DNA of 64,000 nucleotides from Stutzerimonas nosocomialis (GTDB lineage Bacteria > Pseudomonadota > Gammaproteobacteria > Pseudomonadales > Pseudomonadaceae): assembly GCF_005876855.1 (NCBI RefSeq), contig NZ_QLAE01000014.1:43157-107156 (forward strand), in the 5' to 3' direction. Both the position numbers and the translations under genes were made by a program. Below are positions 20,301 to 28,144 of the stretch, piece by piece. How positions within the stretch are numbered: position 1 is the first letter of the stretch; each line of letters starts with the position of its first letter. The notes beneath the pieces were generated by a model. That model was not told the origin of the DNA and did not search any database. It saw only the letters and a program-made list of their open reading frames with translations.

Positions 20301-20984
20301 TCACTCGAACTGCTCGAGGCGCTGGCGGTCGAGGATCGTGATCAGCCGGCCCTCCAGCTCGATGATCCCCTCGTCAAGGAGGCGGCGCATGATTCGCGAG
20401 AAAGTCTCCGGCTGGATCGACAGGTGACCCGCTACCAGCTGCTTTGCCATTGGCAGCTCGAATCGGTTGCCACACTCGGGCACCCGCACCGATTGGGTAA
20501 GCAGGTATCGGATCACCCGGTGGGTGGCGTTCTTCAGCGACAGGGTCTCGATCTCGTTGATGCGCTGGTGCAGCCGCATGCTGAGCTTGCCGAGCAGGGC
20601 GAAGGTGAGCCGCTGGTTGGCTTCCAGAAGCCGCATGTAGGAAGCGTTGGAGAAACGGTAGGCCTGCGTCGGACATAACGCCTGGGCCGACGCCACGTAA
20701 TTGGGCGTGTCCATGAGCATCATGGCTTCGGCGAAGGTCTGGCGATTGCCGACCACTTCGAAGACCTTTTCCTGGCCGTCCGGAGTCAGCCGATAGATCT
20801 TCGCCGCGCCGGAAATCAGAAAGTAGAACGAATCCGCCGGCTCACCCTGCTGGAAAAGGTGGTCACTCTTGTCCAGGTTGAGCAACTGACTGGTGGCCAT
20901 CAGCTCCTCCAGCTGGTCGTCGCTGAGTGGTTCGAACAGGTGATGGCTGCGAAGAATCTGGTGGTGTACGCGGTGAAGCAGCAT
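20301..20984 (-). CDS. dnr: DNR-type Crp/Fnr regulator of denitrification
   Basis: 227 residues from the ATG at 20984 (AGGA 8 nt upstream), the same length as Pseudomonas aeruginosa DNR and very similar to it in memory: LFEPLSDDQLEELMATSQL, GEPADSFYFLISGAAKIYRL, FAEAMMLMDTPNYVASAQA, ETLSLKNATHRVIRYLLTQ and QLVAGHLSIQPETFSRIMRR. An N-terminal cNMP-like sensor is followed by a winged helix. There are no FNR cysteines for an Fe-S cluster, as expected for the heme/NO-sensing DNR branch. It is likely the activator of nirS, norC and its own locus. It lies convergent to norCBD. Confidence 0.93.
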   Translation of the reverse strand: MLLHRVHHQILRSHHLFEPLSDDQLEELMATSQLLNLDKSDHLFQQGEPADSFYFLISGAAKIYRLTPDGQEKVFEVVGNRQTFAEAMMLMDTPNYVASAQALCPTQAYRFSNASYMRLLEANQRLTFALLGKLSMRLHQRINEIETLSLKNATHRVIRYLLTQSVRVPECGNRFELPMAKQLVAGHLSIQPETFSRIMRRLLDEGIIELEGRLITILDRQRLEQFE

Positions 20985-21048
20985 GCAGGGCATCCTGTTT
21001 GTCGTGGAACCGGCGGGTGAACCATAGACCTGCGCCGGTTTTTCTGTC

Positions 21049-21062
21049 CTGAGCTGGATCAA
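21049..21062 (-). promoter_or_regulatory. Degenerate FNR/DNR half-box before dnr
   Basis: On the minus strand TTGAT-CCAG-CTCAG: the first half is perfect, the second matches at 3 of 5. Its centre lies about 70 bp before the dnr ATG, a fitting place for ANR or autoregulation. It also overlaps the end of the 43-residue ORF. Confidence 0.4.
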
Positions 21063-21190
21063 CGCACCAGCGGTACGCTGCCGTTGGTGCTGCCTCCGGA
21101 CGTCGTGATGTTCAGGGACAGGACGCTGGCGAAAGCAAGGACCGAGGCCAGCACCAGGCTCCAGGCGAAAGGGAAGATGAGCGTCTTCAT
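21059..21190 (-). CDS. 43-residue membrane peptide, unknown
   Basis: A short frame beginning MKTLIFPFAWSLVLASVLAF with one hydrophobic helix (about residues 4-28) and a polar, Thr/Ser/Gly-rich tail ending SGGSTNGSVPLVR. It could be a secreted peptide or a single-pass membrane protein. GGGA lies about 9 nt before the ATG. It sits between dnrN and dnr on the same strand, 31 bp after dnrN, so it may be cotranscribed with dnrN. I do not recognise a family. Confidence 0.5.
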   Translation of the reverse strand: MKTLIFPFAWSLVLASVLAFASVLSLNITTSGGSTNGSVPLVR

Positions 21191-21221
21191 GGTCGTATTC
21201 CCGGTTGGCCGTTGGAGGGGG

Positions 21222-21893
21222 TTAGCCCCGGACCGCGCATGGGAAGAGGATGTTGTTTTCAAGGTGAATGTGCTGCATGAGGTCGTCGCGCAGCTCGTCC
21301 AACCCGCGATAGAGGGCGCGCCAGGTGTTGCAGGCGTGCGCCGGCGGAGTGATGTTGTTCGTCAGTTCGGCCAGTCGAGCCAGAGCTTCGCCGTGCTGGT
21401 CATGTTCCAGGCGCATTACCGAGATCGGGCCGCTGGCCTGAGGCGAACCAATGTCACGGCGAAGCAGCGGGAAAAGGATTTTTTCCTCCTTGAGCATGTG
21501 GCTCTCGAGCTCCTGCTGCATCTGCCACAGATGTTCGGCGAGGCCTCTGGGGCACTCGGAGCGTTCACCATGGACCTGTTCGACACGGGCAGCCAGGCGG
21601 ATGAGTTCGGGAAATTGTTCGCGGTGGCGTTCGTGATAGCGCGCCAGCAGATGGTCGATCAGGGCGCCGTGCGTGGTCTGGCGCCAGTCCACCGGGTCGC
21701 CCGATTGCGCATCAAGTGCAGCCAATTCGTCGGCGATGCGCTCTGCATCCAGCGCCTGGCGCATGGCCGCTTCCCCGAGGGTCAGGCCGCCGGCGCAACA
21801 GAAGTCCAGCTTGTGCTGGCGCAGCACGCGGGTCGCCCCGGGAAGGGAGCAGGCCAGGTCACCAAGGGTCCGTTCAAGCAGTGCAAGAGTCAT
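21222..21893 (-). CDS. dnrN: Di-iron iron-sulfur cluster repair protein (YtfE/ScdA/DnrN)
   Basis: 223 residues: a ScdA-N domain with KLDFCCAGG (paired cysteines), then a hemerythrin-like four-helix bundle with iron-ligand histidines and glutamates in HGALIDHLLARYHERHREQF, LESHMLKEEKILFP, RLEHDQHGEALARL and MQHIHLENNILFP. The family repairs Fe-S centres damaged by nitric oxide; DnrN is the denitrifier name. The start at 21893 has AGGGA upstream. An FNR/DNR box at 22084-22097 lies in the divergent region shared with ubiU. Confidence 0.9.
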   Translation of the reverse strand: MTLALLERTLGDLACSLPGATRVLRQHKLDFCCAGGLTLGEAAMRQALDAERIADELAALDAQSGDPVDWRQTTHGALIDHLLARYHERHREQFPELIRLAARVEQVHGERSECPRGLAEHLWQMQQELESHMLKEEKILFPLLRRDIGSPQASGPISVMRLEHDQHGEALARLAELTNNITPPAHACNTWRALYRGLDELRDDLMQHIHLENNILFPCAVRG

Positions 21894-22083
21894 GTTGGAA
21901 TTCCCTGCAGAGAGTTTTGCCAGGGCCTTCGCAAACACTGTGCCAGCCGCCAGGGCGCATGAATCCTGGCGTCGAGCACCGTCAATGGTGGAAATGACCA
22001 CGAAAAGCCCGGTATCGATCACCAGAAGGGTGAATCCGACCCTGGGCTTCTTGCTGGGCCGCCTGCCCGACGAGCGGGCAACC

Positions 22084-22097
22084 TTGACCCCTATCAA
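22084..22097. promoter_or_regulatory. FNR/DNR box in the dnrN-ubiU divergent region
   Basis: TTGAC-CCCT-ATCAA matches TTGAT-N4-ATCAA at 9 of 10 positions. It is about 190 bp from dnrN and about 102 bp from ubiU, so it may drive either or both. Confidence 0.78.
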
Positions 22098-22198
22098 TGT
22101 CCGCTGCCGAACGGCTGCCTAGACTGCCGGCCGTCCCGCCGCTGCGCCTGGCGCGGCGCGAACGTGCGCAGCGGCCTTCCCATCGACGAGGAATTGTC

Positions 22199-23194
22199 AT
22201 GCACCTGGTCTGCCCGGCAGGAAGCCTGCCCGCGCTCAAGGCCGCCGTCCAGCAGGGCGCCGATGCCATCTATGTCGGATTTCGCGACGACACCAATGCC
22301 CGCCACTTCGCGGGGCTCAATCTCGATGATCGTCAGCTGGACAAGGGGCTGCAGCTGATCCGCGAGAAAGGACGCCAGCTCTACGTGGCGGTCAACACCT
22401 ATGCCCAGCCGGAAGGCTGGGTGCGCTGGAAGCGGGCGGTGGACCAGGCGGCCGACCTGGGCGTCGACGCGCTGATAGCGGCCGACCCCGGCGTGCTCGG
22501 CTATGCCAGCCGGCGTCATCCGGCGCTCAAGCTGCACCTCTCGGTGCAGGGCTCGGCGACCAACGCCGCCGCCCTGGCGTTCTACCACGAGCGCTACGGC
22601 ATCAGCCGCGCGGTGCTGCCGCGCGTGCTGTCGCTCAAACAGGTCAGGCAGGTGGCGGCCAGCAGCGTGGTGCCCGTCGAGGTGTTCGCCTTCGGCAGCC
22701 TGTGCATCATGGCCGAGGGGCGCTGTCACCTGTCGTCCTACCTGACCGGCGAGTCGCCGAACCTGTGCGGCGTCTGCTCGCCGGCCAAGGCGGTGCGCTG
22801 GGTCGAGGAGCCGGAGGGACTGACCTCGCGCCTGAACGGCGTGCTGATCGACCGCTACGGCAAGGGCGAGGCGGCCGGCTACCCGACCCTGTGCAAGGGG
22901 CGGTTCCTGGTCAATGGCCAGCGCTTCCACGCGCTGGAGGAGCCGACCAGTCTGAACACGCTGGACCTGATCCCGGAATTGGCCGCCATGGGCGTCAGCG
23001 CGGTGAAGGTCGAAGGGCGGCAACGCAGCCCGGCCTATGTCGAACAGGTCACTCGCGTCTGGCGCGCCGCACTCGACGCCTATCTGCAGGCGCCCCAGCA
23101 CTATGCCGTGCAGCCCGCCTGGCGCTCGGTTCTCGACGGCCTTTCCGAGGGCTCGCAAACCACCCTGGGTGCCTACCACCGGGCATGGCAGTGA
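22199..23194 (+). CDS. ubiU: UbiU, oxygen-independent ubiquinone hydroxylation (U32 family)
   Basis: 331 residues from the ATG at 22199 (GAGGAA upstream). A U32 peptidase-family protein that, with UbiV, forms a 4Fe-4S heterodimer hydroxylating ubiquinone precursors without O2. The N-terminal MHLVCPAGSLPALKAAVQQG and the cysteine set in FGSLCIMAEGRCHLSSYL, NLCGVCSP and the later TLCKGRF fit the cluster ligands. It is the first gene of ubiU-ubiV-ubiT, next to denitrification genes that need a quinone pool under anoxia. Confidence 0.93.
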   Translation: MHLVCPAGSLPALKAAVQQGADAIYVGFRDDTNARHFAGLNLDDRQLDKGLQLIREKGRQLYVAVNTYAQPEGWVRWKRAVDQAADLGVDALIAADPGVLGYASRRHPALKLHLSVQGSATNAAALAFYHERYGISRAVLPRVLSLKQVRQVAASSVVPVEVFAFGSLCIMAEGRCHLSSYLTGESPNLCGVCSPAKAVRWVEEPEGLTSRLNGVLIDRYGKGEAAGYPTLCKGRFLVNGQRFHALEEPTSLNTLDLIPELAAMGVSAVKVEGRQRSPAYVEQVTRVWRAALDAYLQAPQHYAVQPAWRSVLDGLSEGSQTTLGAYHRAWQ

Positions 23195-23217
23195 ATCCCC
23201 CTATGCAGGAGCCAACC

Positions 23218-24108
23218 ATGAAACTGAGCCTCGGCCCGGTGTTGTTCTACTGGGATCGCCAGAAGCTGCACGACTTCTACGCCGACATGGCGAGCCAGCC
23301 GCTGGACGTCATCTACCTGGGTGAAACCGTCTGCTCGAAGCGACGCAGCATGGGGCTGGACGACTGGATCGGCCTCGCCCGGGAGCTGGCGCAGCAAACC
23401 AAGGCGCAGATCGTCCTGTCCAGCCTGACCCTGGTGGAAGCCGCTTCGGAGCTGTCCGGCGTGCGCCGCCTGTGCGAGAACGGCGAGCTGCTGGTCGAGG
23501 CCAACGACATGGGGGCCGTGCAGTACCTGTCGGAGCGGCGCCTGTCCTTTGTCGGCGGACCTGCGCTGAATCTCTACAACGGCCATGCGCTGGCCGAACT
23601 GGTGAGCAGTGGCATGTGCCGCTGGGTACCACCGGTGGAAATGTCGGGCGCCCTGGTACGCGGTGCTCGCAAACAGCTGGCGGAACTGGAGGTCGGCCTG
23701 CCGGAAATCGAGATATTCGCTTATGGCCACCTGCCGCTCGCCTATTCGGCGCGATGTTTCACCGCGCGGGCGGAAAACCGGCCTAAGGATGACTGCCAGT
23801 TCTGCTGCAAGCACTACCCCGAAGGCATTCCGCTGCTCAGCCAGGAGGGCGAGGCACTGTTCACCCTCAACGGTATCCAGACCCTGTCCGCCGCGACGTC
23901 CAACCTGTTGGCCGATTACCCGACATTGCAGGCATGCGGGGCCGATCTGCTGCGCCTGAGCCCGCGTGCCGAAGGCATGGGGGCGGTCATCGCGGCCTTC
24001 GATGCAGTGCGCCAGGGCGCGCAGCCGCCGCTCGCCGTCGAGGGGTGCAACGGTTACTGGCACGGCCGGCCGGGGATGCTCCGCGCAGAGGAGGCCGGCC
24101 TGTGCTGA
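23218..24108 (+). CDS. ubiV: UbiV, oxygen-independent ubiquinone hydroxylation
   Basis: 296 residues, start at 23218 with AGGAG 7 nt before it. A U32-family partner of UbiU starting MKLSLGPVLFYWDRQKLHDF; IYLGETVCSKRR holds one cysteine, and CFTARAENRPKDDCQFCC holds the later ligands of the 4Fe-4S cluster. Follows ubiU by 23 bp and overlaps a possible GTG start of ubiT. Confidence 0.93.
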   Translation: MKLSLGPVLFYWDRQKLHDFYADMASQPLDVIYLGETVCSKRRSMGLDDWIGLARELAQQTKAQIVLSSLTLVEAASELSGVRRLCENGELLVEANDMGAVQYLSERRLSFVGGPALNLYNGHALAELVSSGMCRWVPPVEMSGALVRGARKQLAELEVGLPEIEIFAYGHLPLAYSARCFTARAENRPKDDCQFCCKHYPEGIPLLSQEGEALFTLNGIQTLSAATSNLLADYPTLQACGADLLRLSPRAEGMGAVIAAFDAVRQGAQPPLAVEGCNGYWHGRPGMLRAEEAGLC

Positions 24109-24125
24109 ACCCCCGCGAGCATGCG

Positions 24126-24578
24126 ATGAAACTGGGCGAGCAGTTGCTGCCGTGGCTGGCCCGTACGCCTTTCGCGCTGCAGCGCACGGTGCTGGAGCGA
24201 AGCCTCAACCGGCTGTTCGCCGAGCCGCTGGCCGACGATGCCTTCGAGGCCCTGGAGGGCAACTGGATGCGTCTGGAGGTCGCCGACCTCGGGCTCGCCT
24301 GGTGCCTGACCTGCGAGCGACGAGCGCTGCGCATCGCCCGACAGGCGCCGGTGCGGGTGTCCATCCGCGGCAACTGGCGCGAATTCCTGCTCCTGGCCAG
24401 CCGGCAGGAAGACCCGGACACGCTGTTCTTCCGACGCAGGCTGGTGATCGAGGGGGATACGGAGCTGGGCCTGGCGATCAAGAATCTGATCGACAGCCTC
24501 GACCCCGACCTGCTGCCTCCCTGGCTATGGACGCTATTGCAGCGTGCCGGCATGCAGGTGGCGCAGGTGCAGGGCTGA
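24126..24578 (+). CDS. ubiT: UbiT, SCP2-domain accessory factor for anaerobic ubiquinone synthesis
   Basis: 150 residues from the ATG at 24126; a GTG at 24102 overlapping the ubiV stop would add 8. It carries an SCP2 lipid-binding domain: LTPFALQR-type N-terminus (here ARTPFALQRTVLER), a middle part binding the isoprenoid substrate, and the highly conserved DPDTLFFRRRLVIEGDTELG. UbiT replaces UbiJ for the anaerobic route. Third gene of ubiUVT. A strong GC hairpin lies 9 bp after its stop. Confidence 0.92.
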   Translation: MKLGEQLLPWLARTPFALQRTVLERSLNRLFAEPLADDAFEALEGNWMRLEVADLGLAWCLTCERRALRIARQAPVRVSIRGNWREFLLLASRQEDPDTLFFRRRLVIEGDTELGLAIKNLIDSLDPDLLPPWLWTLLQRAGMQVAQVQG

Positions 24579-24582
24579 TACG

Positions 24583-24981
24583 TCAGACCGGGAGCGTTCG
24601 CTCCCGGGGCTGCATGCGATCGCTGGCCAGGATGTCGCGCATGTCTTCGAACAGGGCGTTGGTCTCGGCCTCGCTGCAGTCCTGCCCATAGCGCTTGCGA
24701 AGACCGTAGCTGCTGAGGGTGATGTGTACCTCGGCGGTGACCCCGTGCTGCGCCAGGCAAGCCCGCGCGCAGTGCAACCGGCAACCGTCGATGGCCAGGA
24801 TGGCCCGTCCGGAGTTGGCCTTGTTCACCAGCGACCCGACCCGACCGCCGACGCCGGCGATACAGGACATCTCCGCGAGCCCGGCTCGATCCAGCCGCAC
24901 CGCGAGCGTGTTGGCCAGTTGCGCCACGTTCGAGCAGCCGGAGCAGGAATACACCAGGGGCAGGGTAGTGGACTTGGACAT
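24583..24981 (-). CDS. DGC-type putative zinc-binding cysteine protein
   Basis: 132 residues from the ATG at 24981, which has GGAG 6 nt upstream (a second ATG lies six bases earlier). It shows YSCSGCSNVAQLANTLAVRLD, an EMSCIAGVGG stretch, AIDGCRLHCARACL and a C-terminal charged region. These are the conserved cysteines of the DGC family, named for an Asp-Gly-Cys motif (here IDGC), thought to bind zinc. Function unknown. It faces ubiT and precedes the second DNR-type regulator on the same strand, both part of the anaerobic block. Confidence 0.82.
   Translation of the reverse strand: MSKSTTLPLVYSCSGCSNVAQLANTLAVRLDRAGLAEMSCIAGVGGRVGSLVNKANSGRAILAIDGCRLHCARACLAQHGVTAEVHITLSSYGLRKRYGQDCSEAETNALFEDMRDILASDRMQPRERTLPV
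24588..24607. terminator. GC hairpin between ubiT and the DGC gene
   Basis: Perfect 8-bp stem CCGGGAGC/GCTCCCGG with a 4-nt loop, lying at the end of the DGC reading frame and just beyond ubiT. No T run; possible bidirectional transcript end for the converging genes. Confidence 0.4.
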
Positions 24982-25044
24982 GGGCATCTCCGGTTGGGGC
25001 CGATGCGATCGGCCGGTCAGTCAGTTGAGGGGAGGGTCGCGGGG

Positions 25045-25722
25045 TCAGTCCTGGTAGGCCGCCAAGCCCTGGTTGTCGAGGATCTCGATGCGCCGACGCT
25101 GCACGTTGATCATTCCCGACTCGGTCAGCCGATGCAGGATGCGCGAGAAGGTCTCCGGCTGGATGCCAAGCTTGGAAGCGATCAGCCGTTTCGGCACATC
25201 CAGGGTCACCACGCCGTTGTCGTTGTCCTGCGACTGGTAGAGAAACCGCACCACCCGGTGGCTGGCGTTGGCCAGGGTGAGGGTGTCGATCTCGTTCATC
25301 CGTTGGTGCAGGCGGATGCTCAGGGTCGCGAGGATATCCAGGCAGATGCTCGGGTGTTCCTCGAGCATGCGCCGGTAATGCGGACCATGCAGGCTGGCGA
25401 CCAGGCTTGCCTTGAGCGCGGTGGCGGTGACCGGGTAGTTGGGCGTGCCGGTGAACAGCAAGGCCTCGGCGAAGGATTCGCCGGGGCGGATGACCTCCAC
25501 CAGCTTCTCCTGGCCGTCGCATACCACGCGGTGCAGCTTCACCTGGCCACTGAACAGAAAATAGAAACGCTCGGCTTTCCCTCCCTGATGGAACAGCGCG
25601 GTGCCGGCGCAAAGACGCCTGAGATTGGCCGACGCACAGACCTCCTGCAGCGCGGGCTCGGGCAGCCGGCTGAACAGATGATGGCGGCGCAACTGGGCGA
25701 CAAGCGAGGTTTCGGTAAGCAT
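25045..25722 (-). CDS. dnrS: Second DNR/DnrS-like Crp/Fnr regulator
   Basis: 225 residues from the ATG at 25722. Same architecture as the dnr product: effector domain (HLFSRLPEPALQEVCASANL, FYFLFSGQVKLHRVV, GESFAEALLFTGTPNYPVTA) and winged helix (LTLANASHRVVRFLYQSQ, LIASKLGIQPETFSRILHRL). No N-terminal cysteine cluster. P. stutzeri has several DNR paralogues, and one called DnrS is, as I recall, linked to the anaerobic ribonucleotide reductase gene, so the symbol rests mainly on context. Divergent from nrdD with a shared box. Confidence 0.82.
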   Translation of the reverse strand: MLTETSLVAQLRRHHLFSRLPEPALQEVCASANLRRLCAGTALFHQGGKAERFYFLFSGQVKLHRVVCDGQEKLVEVIRPGESFAEALLFTGTPNYPVTATALKASLVASLHGPHYRRMLEEHPSICLDILATLSIRLHQRMNEIDTLTLANASHRVVRFLYQSQDNDNGVVTLDVPKRLIASKLGIQPETFSRILHRLTESGMINVQRRRIEILDNQGLAAYQD

Positions 25723-25843
25723 GTTTTTCCCCAGGCCCCGGCTCGGGACGACTCGGCCGCATCCTAAGAGCGCGGATGCCCCTGTTTCCTTGACCAACGA
25801 CAAGATCGATGCCCGATGGGGAAAAAGCAGTCACCGCCGCGGC

Positions 25844-25857
25844 TTGACGCTGGTCAA
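25844..25857. promoter_or_regulatory. FNR/DNR-type palindrome between dnrS and nrdD
   Basis: TTGAC-GCTG-GTCAA is a perfect palindrome of the TTGAC half-site. It lies 82 bp before nrdD and about 120 bp before dnrS. It fits anaerobic activation of nrdD and/or autoregulation. Confidence 0.75.
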
Positions 25858-25938
25858 TTCCTTCCACCGCCTTACGCACTACATTCCACGACATCTTGTG
25901 GTTTCATTTTTATTTTCTACTAGATGTTGAGGTGAAAG

Positions 25939-27945
25939 ATGGGCGGAACTCCAGATATCCACCTGCCGGCCTCGGTTCGCAAGCGCGATGGCCGCCTGCT
26001 GGCGTTCGAGCTGGACAAGGTCGCGCGGGCGATCGAGGCGGCTGGCGAGGCCACCGGCGAGTTCGGCGCCGACACGGCACTGACGCTCGCCGACCGGGTG
26101 CTGGCGCGGCTGGCCAGGCGGGTCGTCGAGGTCGAGCAGGTGCAGGACGCCGTCGAGCGCGTGCTGATGGAGGCGGGACACTACGCGACGGCGCGTGCCT
26201 ACATCGTCTATCGCGAGCGCCATGGCCGGTTGCGTCGGGACCGCAAGGCCATCGTCGATGTCGCCGCCTCGATGAACGAGTACCTGTCGCGCGAGGACTG
26301 GCGGGTGCGTGCCAATGCCAACCAGGGCTACTCGCTCGGCGGGCTGATCCTCAACGTCTCCGGCAAGGTCACCGCCAACTACTGGCTCGACGAGGTCTAC
26401 AGCCCCGAGATCGGCGCCGCCCACCGCGAGGGCGACCTGCACATCCATGATCTGGACATGCTCGCCGGCTACTGCGCCGGCTGGTCGCTGCGCTCGCTGC
26501 TCAACGAAGGCTTCAACGGCATCTCCGGGCGAGTCGAGGCCGGCCCGCCGAAACACCTCTCCAGCGCCCTGGGGCAGATGGTCAACTTCCTCGGCACCCT
26601 GCAGAACGAGTGGGCGGGGGCCCAGGCCTTCAGCAGCTTCGATACCTACCTCGCACCCTTCGTGCGCAAGGACCGCCTCGGCTACGACGAGGTGCGCCAG
26701 GCGATCCAGGAATTCATCTACAACCTCAACGTGCCGTCGCGCTGGGGCACCCAGACGCCGTTCACCAACCTGACCTTCGACTGGGTGTGTCCGGAGGACC
26801 TGCGCGAGCAGATTCCCTACATCGGCGGCGTGGAGATGCCCTTCGCCTATGGCGAGCTGCAGGCCGAGATGGACCTGATCAACCGCGCCTACATCGACGT
26901 GATGCAGGCCGGCGACGGGCGCGGGCGGGTGTTCACCTTTCCGATCCCCACCTACAACATCACCCACGATTTCCCCTGGGACAGCGAGAACGCCGAGCGT
27001 CTGTTCGAGATGACCGCCCGCTACGGGCTGCCGTACTTCCAGAACTTCCTCAACTCGGACATGAAGCCCAACCAGGTGCGCTCGATGTGCTGCCGCCTGC
27101 AGCTGGACGTGCGCGAGCTGCTCAAGCGTGGAGGCGGTCTGTTCGGTTCGGCCGAACAGACCGGCTCGCTCGGTGTGGTGACGGTCAACTGCGCGCGCCT
27201 GGGCTATCTGCATGCCGGCGACTGGGCGGGCCTGCTCGAACACCTCGACGCCTTGCTGGAGCTGGCGCGGCAGAGCCTGGAGGTCAAGCGCAAGGTGATC
27301 CAGCACCACATGGACGCCGGCCTGTATCCCTACACCAGGCGCTACCTGGGTACGCTGCGCAATCACTTCTCCACCATCGGCGTGAACGGCCTGCACGAGA
27401 TGGTGCGCAACTTCACCGACGATCACGATGGCTTGCACACCGAGCCCGGCCGGCGCCTGGCCGTGGCGCTGCTGGATCACGTGCGGGCGCGGCTGGTGCG
27501 GTTCCAGGAAGAGACCGGCCACCTGTACAACCTGGAGGCGACTCCGGCCGAGGGCACCACCTACCGCTTCGCCAAGGAAGACCGCAAGCGCTTCCCGGAC
27601 ATCCTTCAGGCCGGCACCGCCGAGGCGCCGTACTACACCAATTCCTCGCAACTGCCGGTGGGCCATACCGACGATCCGTTCGAGGCGTTGATGCTGCAGG
27701 ACGAGCTGCAGTGCAAGTACACCGGCGGCACCGTGCTGCACCTGTACATGGCGGAGAAGATTTCCTCCGCGCAGGCCTGCAAGACCCTGGTCCGCAACGC
27801 CCTGAGCCGTTTCCGGCTGCCGTACCTGACGGTCACGCCGACCTTCTCGATCTGCCCCGTGCACGGCTACCTCGCCGGCGAGCACGAGTTCTGTCCCACG
27901 TGCGACGAGGCGCTGCTGGCCCGGCAGGCCACGTGCTGCGCCTGA
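25939..27945 (+). CDS. nrdD: Anaerobic ribonucleoside-triphosphate reductase, catalytic part lacking the glycyl-radical segment
   Basis: 668 residues. An N-terminal ATP-cone (RKRDGRLLAFELDKVARAI) is followed by the 10-stranded class III barrel: NVSGKVTANYWLDEVYSPEI, DLHIHDLDMLAGYCAGWSLR, NVPSRWGTQTPFTNLTFDW, FPIPTYNITHDFPWD, GSLGVVTVNCARLGYL. The zinc-type end is CPVHGYLAGEHEFCPTCDE, after which the protein stops (QATCCA-stop). The usual C-terminal glycyl-radical loop (R-x-x-G-Y) is absent from this chain. It lies 33 bp downstream as a separate small gene. AGGTG lies before the ATG. It makes dNTPs without oxygen. Confidence 0.93.
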   Translation: MGGTPDIHLPASVRKRDGRLLAFELDKVARAIEAAGEATGEFGADTALTLADRVLARLARRVVEVEQVQDAVERVLMEAGHYATARAYIVYRERHGRLRRDRKAIVDVAASMNEYLSREDWRVRANANQGYSLGGLILNVSGKVTANYWLDEVYSPEIGAAHREGDLHIHDLDMLAGYCAGWSLRSLLNEGFNGISGRVEAGPPKHLSSALGQMVNFLGTLQNEWAGAQAFSSFDTYLAPFVRKDRLGYDEVRQAIQEFIYNLNVPSRWGTQTPFTNLTFDWVCPEDLREQIPYIGGVEMPFAYGELQAEMDLINRAYIDVMQAGDGRGRVFTFPIPTYNITHDFPWDSENAERLFEMTARYGLPYFQNFLNSDMKPNQVRSMCCRLQLDVRELLKRGGGLFGSAEQTGSLGVVTVNCARLGYLHAGDWAGLLEHLDALLELARQSLEVKRKVIQHHMDAGLYPYTRRYLGTLRNHFSTIGVNGLHEMVRNFTDDHDGLHTEPGRRLAVALLDHVRARLVRFQEETGHLYNLEATPAEGTTYRFAKEDRKRFPDILQAGTAEAPYYTNSSQLPVGHTDDPFEALMLQDELQCKYTGGTVLHLYMAEKISSAQACKTLVRNALSRFRLPYLTVTPTFSICPVHGYLAGEHEFCPTCDEALLARQATCCA

Positions 27946-27977
27946 ATCTTCTCCCACCCAAGCAAAGGAGCGACACC

Positions 27978-28142
27978 ATGAACCCAGCGAATCCACTGCC
28001 CGAGGCCGAGCGTCAGCGTTGCGAGGTCTGGACCCGCGTGATGGGCTATCACCGCCCGGTAGCGGCCTTCAATCCCGGCAAACAGTCCGAGCACCGAGAG
28101 CGGACGCACTTCACCGAGCGTGCCGCCGGACTGGCGCGCTGA
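27978..28142 (+). CDS. Stand-alone glycyl-radical segment of NrdD (54 residues)
   Basis: A 54-codon gene with its own AAAGGAG 8 nt before the ATG. The product reads like the missing C-terminus of NrdD: CEVWTRVMGYHRPVAAFNPG followed by KQSEHRERTHF. TRVMGYHRP is the glycyl-radical motif (G in MGY, residue 23), and the cysteine and charged tail are typical of NRDD C-termini. It is in a different frame from nrdD, and nrdG starts 3 nt after its stop. So the class III enzyme is encoded in two pieces, and this piece would carry the radical after activation by NrdG. Confidence 0.87.
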   Translation: MNPANPLPEAERQRCEVWTRVMGYHRPVAAFNPGKQSEHRERTHFTERAAGLAR

Positions 28143-28144
28143 GC

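Noticed and set aside
25789-25802. Second FNR-type box before nrdD (TTGAC-CAAC-GACAA)
   Set aside because: The right half matches GTCAA at only three positions; the palindrome at 25844 is much better.
27943-27945. UGA at the end of nrdD as a selenocysteine codon
   Set aside because: Reading on in frame reaches another stop after 11 codons, and the downstream gene is in a different frame with its own ribosome site.
25879-27996. 705-codon minus-strand ORF opposite nrdD
   Set aside because: Antisense shadow of nrdD; runs through the nrdD promoter region.
28019-28144. Upstream-extended start for nrdG
   Set aside because: It overlaps the small glycyl-radical gene out of frame; the ATG at 28145 gives a normal NrdG.
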